The translations under genes and the position numbers were made by a program. A stretch of 64,000 bases of DNA from Colius striatus (taxonomy: Eukaryota > Chordata > Aves > Coliiformes > Coliidae). Every line of letters starts with the position of its first letter. Positions within the stretch are counted from its first letter, which is position 1. The notes under the pieces were generated by a model that was given only the letters and a program-made list of their open reading frames with translations, did not search any database and was not told the origin of the DNA. Location: contig NC_084767.1 in NCBI RefSeq assembly GCF_028858725.1, positions 3,027,501 to 3,091,500 on the forward strand, in the 5' to 3' direction. Of this stretch, positions 1 to 9,330 are shown piece by piece.

Positions 1-248
1 CCCTTCTGTCCCTGACCGTAGGACCTTGCCCCACGGCTGCCAGGCAGCAGGGTCAGGGAATAGGCCCTGCCCCAAGTCCTGCCTGCCCTGCCTGGTAGTC
101 CGGCCCTTTGCAGTGGCAATGGACAAGGGGTCGGGGTGGCTGTGTGGCACCTTGGGTCCCCTCAGACCTGCCCTGCCCTCAGTGTCAGCCGGATAGGGAG
201 GTGCCCCACGCTTCCTCCAGCCAGGGTTCACCCACGCTGTCTCCCCAG

Positions 249-3200
249 GGCCCTCTACACTTATGAGGATGGCTCCAATGACCTGAAGCTGGCAGCGTCG
301 GGAGGTAAGGCCCTCTGTCCCCACAGCCGGTTCGGCTCTGCCGGCTTTTTTCCCCACACCGTCCTGGTGCCGGCACCCACCTGTCCGTGCCGGTGCCGGC
401 TGGACGTGGGCTGATGGTGCCATGCCAGGCGGAGGTTTGCTGGAGCTCTCGGGCCACTTTGAGATCCAGAAGGTGATGTACGGCTTCTGCAGCGTCAAGG
501 AACCCCAGGCCGTGCTCCCCAAATATGTCCTCGTCAACTGGGTGAGTGGGGAGTGCTGGGGTGAGCTGTGGGCCGTGCTCACTGGGGCCGCAGCATGGGC
601 AGAGGAGTGGCTGGGTGCCAGGGAGGAGCCGTGGTGCTGTCGGGGCTGTGGGTGCCCCACGGTCTCGCTGCCCTGAGGTGGTCAACGGGGTGGGGGTCAC
701 CCTGCCGTCCCTCCCCGGCTCAGCCCCTCCCCGGCTGCCACAGGTGGGCGAGGATGTGCCGGATGCCCGCAAATGCGCCTGCGCCAGCCACGTGGCCAAG
801 ATCGCCGAGTTCTTCCAGGTGGGTGCCGCTGGGGAGGGGGACGATGGCGCCGGGGCACCTGCCCCAGTCCCTGATGGCCGCTTGCTCCCCCTGCCCAGGG
901 GGTGGATGTCATCGTCAACGCCAGCAGCGTGGAGGACATCGACCCAGGGGCCATCGGGCAGCGGTTGTCCAACGGGCTGGCCCGTGTCTCCAGCCCGGTG
1001 CTGCACCGCCTGCGGCTGCGGGAGGACGAGAACACTGAGCCTGTGGTAATGTCCCCGTGGCGGCGACGGCGGTGGGCGCGGGGGGTGTCCCTCCCTGCCC
1101 GGGCTCCGCCGCAGCCCCTCACCCCCTGTGCCGCTTGCTGTTATTGCCCTTTGCTGATCCCAGCCCCTCTGCCCCCCACCCCACCTCTCCTCCGTCCCAG
1201 GGCACCACTTACCAGAAAACCGACGCCACGGTGGAGATGAAGCGGCTCAACCGGGAGCAGTTCTGGGAACAGGCCAAGGTGGGGTGCAGGGAGCGGGCAG
1301 CCAGTAGCCCCTGGGGAGCAGGGCGAGCTGCTGGTGGGCAGCCCCATCCTTCTCCCTCCCCCCTACCAGAAAGAGGAGGAACTGCGTAAGGAAGAGGAGC
1401 GGAAAAAGGCCCTGGACGCGCGGCTGCGGTTCGAGCAGGAGAGGATGGAGCAGGAGCGGCTGGAGCAGGAGGAGCGGGAGCGGCGCTACCGGGAGCGCGA
1501 GGAGCAGATCGAGGAGCACAGGCACGGCAGGGCTGGGGAAACTGTGAGGAGCAGATCGAGGAGCACAGGCACGGCAGGGCTGGGGAAACTGTGAGGAGCA
1601 GATCGAGGAGCACAGGCACGGCAGGGCTGGGGGAACAGTGTGAGGAGCAGATCGAGGAGCACAGGCACGGCAGGGCTGGGGGAACAGTGTGAGGAGCAGA
1701 GAGAGGAGCAGCACAGGCATGGCAGGGCTGGGGGAACAGTGTGAGGAGCAGAGAGAGGAGCACAGGCACGGCAGGGCTGGGGGAACAGTGTGAGGAGCAG
1801 AGAGAGGAGCACAGGCACGGCAGGGCTGGGGGAACAGTGTGAGGAGCAGAGAGAGGAGCACAGGCACGGCAGGGCTGGGGGAACAGTGTGAGGAGCAGAG
1901 AGAGGAGCACAGGCACGGCAGGGCTGGGGGAACAGTGTGAGGAGCAGAGAGAGGAGCACAGGCACGGCAGGGCTGGGGGAACAGTGTGAGGAGCAGAGAG
2001 AGGAGCACAGGCACGGCAGGGCTGGGGGAACAGTGTGAGGAGCAGAGAGAGGAGCACAGGCACGGCAGGGCTGGGGGAACAGTGTGAGGAGCAGAGAGAG
2101 GAGCACAGGCATGGCAGGGCTGGGAGGAACAGTCTGAGGATGGGTGTGAGGAGCAGAGAGAGGAGCACAGGCATGGCAGGGCTGGGGAAACTGTGAGGAG
2201 CAGAGAGAGGAGCACAGGCACGGCAGGGCTGGGGGAACAGTGTGAGGAGCAGATCGAGGAGCACAGGCACGGCAGGGCTGGGGAAACTGTGAGGAGCAGA
2301 TCGAGGAGCACAGGCACGGCAGGGCTGGGGGAACAGTGTGAGGAGCAGATCGAGGAGCACAGGCACGGCAGGGCTGGGGAAACTGTGAGGAGCAGATCGA
2401 GGAGCACAGGCACGGCAGGGCTGGGGGAACAGTGTGAGGAGCAGAGAGAGGAGCACAGGCATGGCAGGGCTGGGGGAAACAGTGTGAGGAGCAGATTGAG
2501 GATGGGATGGGGTTGGGGCAGGAACTGTCAGGAGCCCGTGCCATCCCCTGTGCTGTGCCCTGGCCGCAGGAGGAAGCAGCAGAGCATGGAGGCGGAGGAG
2601 GCCCGGCAGCGCCTGAAGGAGCAGTCCATCTTCGTAAGTGCTGTGCCGGGCACAGGGCCGGGGTTGGAGCCAGAGCTGCTGCCTGGCATCACCCCTGGGA
2701 AGGGGCTTTTCCCAGGCTGGTGCCGGGGGGTGACGCCGTGTCTCTTCCCAGGGGGAGCAGCAAGAGGAGGACGACAGGCAGCAGCTCAGGAAATCCGAGT
2801 CGGAGGTGGAGGTGAGTGTGGCGGCCGTGCCTGGTGGATGTGGTGCCCACAGCTGGACGGGGACACAGCTGGTGTGGGTGAGAGATGGTGCTGCAGCCCC
2901 GTGCCACTGCAGTGGTGGGTCTCAGCCTGCCCCGTCCCCACAGGAGGCTGCTGCCATCATTGCTCAGCGGCCCGACAACCCCCGGGACTTCTTCAAGCAG
3001 CAGGAGCGGGTGGCATCGGGCAGCAGCGACGCCATCTCGCCGGGCAGCCACAGGACAGGTGAGGGGCTGGGCGAGAGCTGGGGGCACTGGGGGTGGGCAC
3101 AGAGAGGCCGGGGGGAGCTGCAGGTTGTGGAGCAGGTGAGTGTGGTGCCGCCGGGGCTCCTGGCAGGTGGTAGTGGGATCTGGGACTGTAACGTGGGATG

Positions 3201-6200
3201 GGAATGTCCCTTCTGCCACCGCTGGCACCGCAGTTGTGGGTACCAGGAGCCCAGGGATGGCAGGGGTTTGTCCTGCTCTGCCATGCCACCATCACCGCCA
3301 CTACCACTGCATCTCACTTGGCCCCTGCAGCTGGGGCAGCTTGGAGGGGCTGGATGCTGGGGTGTAAAGGGGGCGCTCATCGTGCTACTGTCTGGGTGTC
3401 ATCTGCTCAGCTGCCATGGCATTGGGCTGCCAGCCGGGCTGGCAGCATGGTCAGCGTGACAGGACCAGGCAGGGGAAGGAAACTCACCCCACGGGGGCAG
3501 CTGAAAAGGACAGGAGTGAGTGGGGCAGGTGTGGGGCACCCAGCGTGCTTCCAGATGGCAGGGAGTGCCCCATGGGAAGACTGGGGTGCTCCATGACCTG
3601 AAGTCCAGCCCTGGGACGCTCCCTGCAGTTCTAGGGCAAGGGCTGGCTGGCTGGATGGGGACCTCTGGCCGTGGGGCTGTGCTGGGGAGCTGTGCCGTGG
3701 GGCTGTGCTGGGCCAGGGGCACTGTGATGTGTGTTCTTGCTGTGGGGTGATGCCATGGGTCATGCCATGGGCTGTGCCATGCGGCTGCGCTGTGGGGCTG
3801 TGCCTCGAGGCGATGCTGTGGGGCTGTGGCGTGGGGTGTGCTGTGGGCTCTGTGTTGTGGCTGTGCCGTGAGACCGTGCTGTGGGTTGTGCTGTGGGTTG
3901 TGCCGTGGGGCCATACTGTGCCTGAGCAGACACTTGGCTCCATAGACGTGTTCTGGGGCCTCTCTTCCTTCAGGCCACGCAGCACTGCCTCCTGTATTTC
4001 TGTCCTGCTATTTCTCCATGCTCTTGTCCCATCATCCTACCGTCCTTCCATCCCATTATCCTCCCGTCCTTCCGTCCCATTATCCTCCTGTCCTTCCATC
4101 CTGTCCCAGTGCCCTGGCCCCGCCACGGCTGCGCTGAGCAGGGACTGACCCATCTCTGCTCTCTGTCTCTCTCTGTCTGTTTGTCTGTCTTTCTCTTGGC
4201 AGGTCGTCTGCACTGTCCTTTCATAAAGACAGCTGACAGTGGGCCACCTTCTTCCTCCTCCTCCTCCTCCTCCCCCCCGCGGACCCCTTTCCCCTATATC
4301 ACCTGCCACCGCACCCCAAATCTCTCCTCTTTCTTCCCATGTAGGTAGCTGGGAGCCCCTGGGTGTGCAGCTCAGAGGCACAGTCCACTCCAGTCCCATG
4401 GCACAGCGGACCAGCAGCAGAGGCAGCCCCCCTCCCCTGGGCAGCCCGAGGGGGCCAGGCACGGGCTGGGAATGCAGGCAGGGGCTGTACCTGCACCTAC
4501 AGCACTCTGCACACCCCAGTTCTGCACCCCTGGGCTGGGGGAATGTGGCAGGCTGTGCCCCTCGTATGGGGAGGTGGCACTGGGCACGCTGTGGCCCTGG
4601 GACAGACAGGGGCAGGGCAGAGCGGCGCCCAGAGAGACGATGCTCTGTCAGAGCAGGAGCAGACTGTGCCCGTGGGGCTACAGGGCAGGCTCTGCTCATG
4701 GGGCACAGGTGACAGGGCAGGCTGTGCCCATGGGTCTGGCTGTTCCCTGGCCTATGCAGGATTGTGCTCATGGGGCAGCACGGGATGGAAAAGGCTGTGC
4801 CCAGGATTGTGTGGGGCTGTGCAGAAAGGGCCAGATGGTGCCTGTGGCCATGTGGGGCCGTGCCTCCGTGGCGCAGCGGTAGCAGGGCACAGAGTGGTGC
4901 CTGCAGAGACGAGGCTGTGCCAGAACCCAGCTGGGCCACATGTTGCCACACACGGCAGGTACGGGGCTGCCTGTCCCCGTCCCTGGCAGCTGGGGGGGCC
5001 GTGTCTGCGTGGGGCCGGCGGGCATGCCCGCAGGAGGGGCACAGCGGCTGCGGCACCTCTGGGTGCGGCAGGGACAGCGTGGCGGCAGGCAGATGGTGAC
5101 ACGTGCCTGACAGCGATGGTTGGTGTGGGGCAGGAGCAGGGGCAATGCTGGGGTGCTGGTTCCCCCCTCCTGGTACGTTGGCAGCCCCCCGCCACGCCAC
5201 CCCGTCTCCTTGTCTGCAGGCAGCCAGTCGGACGCGTACCGCAAGGCCTCGGCCGCGGGCTGCAGCCCCTGCGAGCCCAGCGCGCCCGCCACGCCGCTGG
5301 CTCAGCCGGCCCCCCGCGCCTCACCCGACGAGACGCCGGCACAGCCCAAAGGTGGGCACGGGGCTGGCGCTGCACCCCCCAGCCTGCACTGCCCCGAGAG
5401 CCTGCACTGCCTGGGCACGTCCCTGCTGCTCCCCACAGCGCAGCCCTTGCTGCAGCCCTGCCACCCTCCCCCGCATTGCTTGCTGCATCCCTGCTGCCCT
5501 GGCTGCGCCCCTCGCTGCACCCCTGGCTGCATCCCTTGCTGCATCCCCGCCGTCTCTGCTGCTCTGCGCCGGTCCATCCCCGCCGTCTCTGTTGCATCCC
5601 CCCCTCCCCCCGGTGCAGTCCCGCCGTCACATCCTCGCTGTCTGCAGTGCATTTTGTACCATGTGCCTCTCTGCTGTCTCTGCTGCACCCCCATTCATCT
5701 CTCCCATCTCCAGCACATCCCGCGCTCCCCACTTGCCTCCCCGTCCTGCAGCATTGCCCCAGGGCAGCCCCCTGTCTCTGCTGCAGCTGCCACCGTGACG
5801 CTGCTCTACCTGTGCCACCCCCCCGGGCCTCCTTGCCAAGCACTGCTGCATCCTCCCTGTGCCACTTCACCCCCAGCACAGCCCCCATGTCTCTCCTGCA
5901 GCCCCACTGTCCCCTTGGCATCCTCAGGTGCATCCCAGCTTTCTTTTACTCCACCCACCACAGCAGAGCCCAGCCACCTCCCACCTTGCCCTCCCACTCT
6001 CCACTCCCCTTGGTTCCCCAGTCCCCTCCCTGCCCAGCCCCTCCTCGCAGCCCCTCCCTGCTGCATCCAGCTCACAGGACCCCCCCACCAGCTGCAGCCC
6101 TGTCCATAATGTCCCTGCTGCATCCAGCTCACAGGACCCCCCACCAGCTGCAGCCCTGTCCATAATGTCCCTTAGCCTCAGACAAGGCAAGGGGTCTGTC

Positions 6201-7119
6201 CCCACTGACTGCTGTTCCCCCCCTTGCAGACTCCCCCAGCCCCAGCACCCAGGAGGTCGAACCAGCCACTCCCGAGCAGCACTGGCCCTTCCCGGGGCCT
6301 GAGGACAAGGCCACCGAGCCCCCCGGGGATGAGCCCAGCCCCAGGCCCGTGTGGACGGCGGAGGGTGATGCCCTGGGGGACCTGGTGACCCTGGAGCCCA
6401 CCGAGCCCTCCCCACCGCCTGCAGCCACCGAGCCTCAGCCTGGGGGATGTCCCAACCCCGAAAGCCTCATCGACCTGTGGCAGAGCGATGGGGTGACCCC
6501 GCCGGCTGCCTGGCCCCTGCCTGCAGCCCCCGTTCCCGAGGGCCCCCCAGCCACGCTGCCTGACGAGGGGGCCCTGTTGAGCCTGGATGAGCTGCCCGAG
6601 CCCCCCGCCACCTTCTGCGACGTGGAGCAGGAGGAAGAGGAGGAGGCAGCCGGAGGGGGGGACTCCCAAACCCGGGGGCTCGGCTGCCAGCACACCCCCC
6701 AGGAGGACACCCCCGGCCGAGAGACACCCCCCATCACCAATGGCGAGATGGCCCCCAAGGACGGGACGCCGGGTCGTGGGGAGCAGGTGAGCATCGCCGC
6801 AGGGTGCGGGGGGCTGTCAGGGTGGTTGAGGGGGATGTCTGACCACGTGCCCCCTGCCTCCCCCAGGCCAGCGAGGGCTACTTCAGCCAGTCCCAGGAGG
6901 AGGAGGTGCCCCCACCTGAGGAGCCATCTGCCAAAGCCCCACAGCCCATCTTCTACAACAAGCCCCCAGGTGAGTGTGGACAGTTTTGAGGAAGGAGGAG
7001 GGTCTGTGGGGCACCCCACACTGCTCTGACCCCCCATCCTCCCACCAGAGATCGACATCACGTGCTGGGACGCAGACCCCCTGCCCGAGGAGGAGGAGAG
7101 CTTCGGGGGGGGAGTGTGA
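249..7119 (+). CDS. DBN1: Drebrin, partial (exon 2 to stop)
   Basis: Drebrin is an actin-side-binding protein of dendritic spines. Coding exons read by frame and splice sites: 249-304, 429-541, 744-818, 899-1045, 1201-1278, 1370-1521, 2570-2633, 2752-2811, 2944-3058, 4203-4340 (cassette), 5220-5351, 6230-6786, 6867-6969 and 7049-7119. The first five complete most of the ADF-H domain ([39 protein letters not shown]). Exon 1370-1521 and the next encode the charged Glu/Arg coiled coil. The long exon 6230-6786 is Pro/Glu-rich and contains ELPEPPATF, a PPxxF Homer-type ligand. The C-terminus ([17 protein letters not shown]) is typical of drebrin. The start codon lies upstream of the window. The donor after exon 1370-1521 is abnormal because a minisatellite begins there (separate entry). 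Identity is very sure; exon ends follow reading frame and AG/GT rules except at 1521. Confidence 0.96.
1497..2512 (+). repeat. 47-49 bp minisatellite across a DBN1 exon/intron boundary
   Basis: About 20-21 head-to-tail units, mostly 47 or 49 bp. Each unit starts with GAGGAGCAGATCGAGGAG or its variant GAGGAGCAGAGAGAGGAG, followed by CACAGGCACGGCAGGGCT and a GGGGAA(A/C)A-type spacer ending in GTGAGG. The first copy starts inside coding exon 1370-1521, so the repeated motif includes the last codons of that exon. The array ends in unique intron sequence near 2512. Two unit families (ATCGAG and AGAGAG) lie in blocks, consistent with recent expansion. One unit near 2130 carries a small insertion. 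Long open frames on both strands here are only the repeat translated. Confidence 0.95.
3655..3925 (+). repeat. Degenerate GC-rich repeat in DBN1 intron
   Basis: The intron between exons ending 3058 and starting 4203 contains many imperfect copies of a short motif like GTGCTGTGGGGCTGTGCC. Similar diffuse repeats (for example GGCTGTGCC next to GGGGC) recur around 4540-4900 in the next intron. No coding signal is seen. Confidence 0.7.
4027..4100 (+). repeat. ~25 bp short tandem repeat
   Basis: About three copies of CATCCCATTATCCTCC followed by CGTCCTTC lie just upstream of the pyrimidine tract of the drebrin A exon. The repeat is pyrimidine-rich and may add to the polypyrimidine context. Confidence 0.75.
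4203..4340 (+). CDS. DBN1: Drebrin A-specific cassette exon
   Basis: This 138-nt exon (46 codons) keeps phase 1 on both sides, so it can be included or skipped without changing frame. It encodes HCPFIK, then a run of eight serines from a TCC repeat, then [16 protein letters not shown]. That matches the adult, neuron-specific insert separating drebrin A from drebrin E. The donor used is GTAGGT at 4341; the alternative GTAGCT four bases on would break the frame. The acceptor follows about 45 bases of CUCU/UCUGU-rich pyrimidines (4155-4199), the kind of tract bound by PTB proteins, which repress neuronal exons in other cells. Confidence 0.93.
6059..6171 (+). repeat. 57 bp direct duplication in the last long DBN1 intron
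   Basis: Two nearly identical adjacent copies (6059-6115 and 6116-6171) begin with TGCTGCATCCAGCTCACAGG and end with CCATAATGTCC. They differ mainly in the length of a C run. The surrounding intron (5400-6200) is rich in CTGCATCCC-type motifs. Confidence 0.9.
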
Positions 7120-7506
7120 GGCGGCGCCCGGCGCAGGCAGCTTGCCCCGGCCGGCGCGGGGCGGGAGGGGGCTGCAGCTGGGGGCCGGGCCCCCCCCCAC
7201 CCCGCCGGGGCCCCGCAGGATGAGGCCTCTGGGTGGGGGCTGCCCCGCTGCCCCCCACGCCCCGGGGCACCTTTTACAGCCCCCTCCCCCCCCCCCCTTT
7301 TTTTAAGTTGTCGGTAGGAGCCGTGACAGCCCCCCCCAGCCTTTCCTTAGCAGTTCCCCCCCTGCTGCCCCCAGTGCCCCTCGGAGGGGTGGGGGGGGGA
7401 GTACAGACGCTCGCATCCCCTGCCTGGCTGTGGGACAGGGTCCTCATTCTCTTTGTGCCCCCCCTGCCCCGGGAGCCCCCCAGTACTTTGCACGAGTTCA
7501 AAAAGC

Positions 7507-7541
7507 AAAAAAAAAAGGAATAATAATAATAATAATAATAA
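7507..7541 (+). repeat. Poly-A and (AAT)n microsatellite in the DBN1 3' UTR
   Basis: A run of A is followed by about eight TAA/AAT triplets, ending at TAAATG. It lies immediately before the first DBN1 poly(A) hexamer. Confidence 0.95.
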
Positions 7542-7552
7542 ATGAATATGGC

Positions 7553-7781
7553 AATAAAGTGACCCGACCGAGGCGAGGCTGTGGCTGGCGGCCCCCCCAC
7601 CCCCAAACCCCAGCAGGGAGCTGGTGTGGGGCTTTTACCCCCCCCTTCCTCGCCGGGAGTCCCCTCCCCGCCCCGTGCCCCGCTTGGCCCCCGCTTGGCC
7701 CCTCTCCCCCTCCCTACGGTAACTGTTTTTGGAAAGCACAAGTTCTGTACGGCGGTGTGCTCATGTCTGTTAATAAATAAA
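7553..7781 (+). terminator. DBN1: DBN1 poly(A) signals (two sites)
   Basis: AATAAA occurs at 7553-7558, then two overlapping copies at 7772-7777 and 7776-7781. This suggests short and long 3' UTRs of about 450 and 680 nt after the stop at 7119. The distal site is about 140 bp from the convergent PRR7 hexamer. Confidence 0.85.
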
Positions 7782-7919
7782 GCGACTCCCACGGGGGCTG
7801 CAGCCTGCTAGGGGTGGGGGGGAGGTGCAGGGAGAGCTTGGGAGGGGAGGGGGCTGCCACCGCCCCGGAGGGAGCCCGGGGATGCCAGCCCGGCAGGAGG
7901 CGAAGCCGAGCCACAAACT

Positions 7920-7925
7920 TTTATT
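7920..7925 (-). terminator. PRR7: PRR7 poly(A) signal
   Basis: Reverse-strand AATAAA about 235 nt beyond the PRR7 stop codon. The expected cleavage site near 7900 leaves only about 100 bp between the PRR7 and DBN1 transcript ends. Confidence 0.85.
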
Positions 7926-8160
7926 CTCAAACTGTAACAAACAAAAAAGTTAAGAAACAGAGCAGAGTCCGGGTCCCCAGCGCCCCCGGCCATGGGGGGG
8001 GCCGGCGGGGGCCTGACGGGGAACCAGCCCCTTCCGCGCCGGCGGCCGTGGCCCACAGCAGAGCGGGCGTCCCCGAGGTGACGCGGGCAACCACAACCAC
8101 CCCCTTTCCCCCCGTCCCCGCTCCGGTGCCGGACGGGCACCCACGGTGAGGTGGCCGCCG

Positions 8161-8986
8161 TTAGACAGCGGTAGTCCTGCCGAAGAGGGGCATGGAGACC
8201 GGGAGGTGCCAGGGGCCAGTTTCGTAGGTGTCCCTGCTGCTGAGCTCCGAGTCCGTCCAGCTGGGAAACATGCGGGGGGAGCATTCTGCCTGCAGGTAGA
8301 GGTCCGGGCAGGCCGGGCCGGGGCTGGCCGAGCGGGGCAGGTGCAGCGCCGAGCCGTACCCGGCGTCCAGGAAAAGGGGTTTGTAGCTGGGGGGCTGCTC
8401 CTGCTTCTCCAGCCGCTCGTGGCTCAGGAAAGGGGCATTGATTTTGCGGTACAGCCCCCGCGTGTCCATCAGCACCTCGCTGTACGGCGGGGGGGGCTCC
8501 GCCATCAGCAGCGCTTCCTCGTAGCACGGTGGCTTCGACAGGTCCGACTCTGCAAGGCCAAGCCCCCCCCCGCGGCCCCCCGCTGCCGTCAGCGCCGCGC
8601 CCCGGCTTCCGTGCCGTGGCCCCCCCTCCGAACCACGGGGGAGGCGGGCGCACTCCGGGGACGCCGAGGGCCCCTCCCTGCTCCTTACCGTGCCGGCAGC
8701 TCCAGGGCCGGGGGGGCGGGATGTGGTGGGGGTGATGGTGGTGGGGCTCGAGGCGGAGGCGGTGGGGGATGGCGATGCCGGGGGGGCTGCCCCCGTAACC
8801 CTCGTAGTGCAGCGGCTCCAGCTCCAGCGCGCGCAGGCTCTGCTCCCGCAGCCGCTCCTCCTGCTGCCGCTTCACCCGCCGCCGCAGGTAGCTGCAGAAG
8901 CAGCACAGCAGCACGATGAGCCCCCAGATGAGCCAGAAGCCCGCGAAGCAGGTGAGGAAGGTGTAGGTGCCCTGGGACATCACCAT
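8161..8986 (-). CDS. PRR7: Proline-rich protein 7, synaptic membrane protein
   Basis: Two coding exons on the minus strand, 8986-8689 and 8549-8161, join to give 228 aa. PRR7 is a small postsynaptic and T-cell transmembrane adaptor. The protein starts [14 protein letters not shown]; a single membrane segment at about residues 10-32 is followed by a cysteine-rich juxtamembrane stretch (LLCCFCSYL), fitting palmitoylation. Next come a basic segment, a His/Pro linker, the PPPPYSEV motif (WW/SH3 type) and a C-terminal TTAV, a class I PDZ ligand. It is shorter than the human protein (about 274 aa), mainly in the His/Pro tract. The start at 8986 was chosen because homologues begin MVMSQGTY; the open frame continues upstream only through GC-rich 5' UTR. 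It is tail to tail with DBN1. Confidence 0.95.
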
Positions 8987-9330
8987 CTTGGCTGCTGGCC
9001 CCAGCGGGGAGGCTCGCGCCTCTCTCCCTGCACTTGGGACGGGGGACGGGATGCTCAGGGCGGCGGCAGGGCCAGGGCGGGACCCGATGCTGTCGGGGGC
9101 ATCTCTCCGGGCCGTGCCCGGTAGTGTCTCCTCCGGCCCGTGGGCACCCGCCGTCAGGGGTCCGTCCTCGCCATGGAGCCGGGGGGGGGGAGCTGGAGCG
9201 GGCCGGTCAGGCCTGGGTGCGCTGGGTGGGCGGCGGGGCGGGGGGGCCGGCGGGGCGGGCGGTGGGGGGCCGGGGCCGGCGGGGTCCGGCTGCCCATCGC
9301 TGGGAGGGGGCCGCCAGGGAGGGGGCCCTG

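Noticed and set aside
1209-2544. Minus-strand open frames of 350-417 codons with a [14 protein letters not shown]-type repeat
   Set aside because: They are the reverse translation of the DBN1 minisatellite in several frames; there is no start context, splice logic or family match.
4363-6165. 600-codon plus-strand open frame
   Set aside because: It crosses the real DBN1 exon 5220-5351 in another frame and consists of Pro/Ala/Cys-rich low-complexity sequence from a GC-rich intron.
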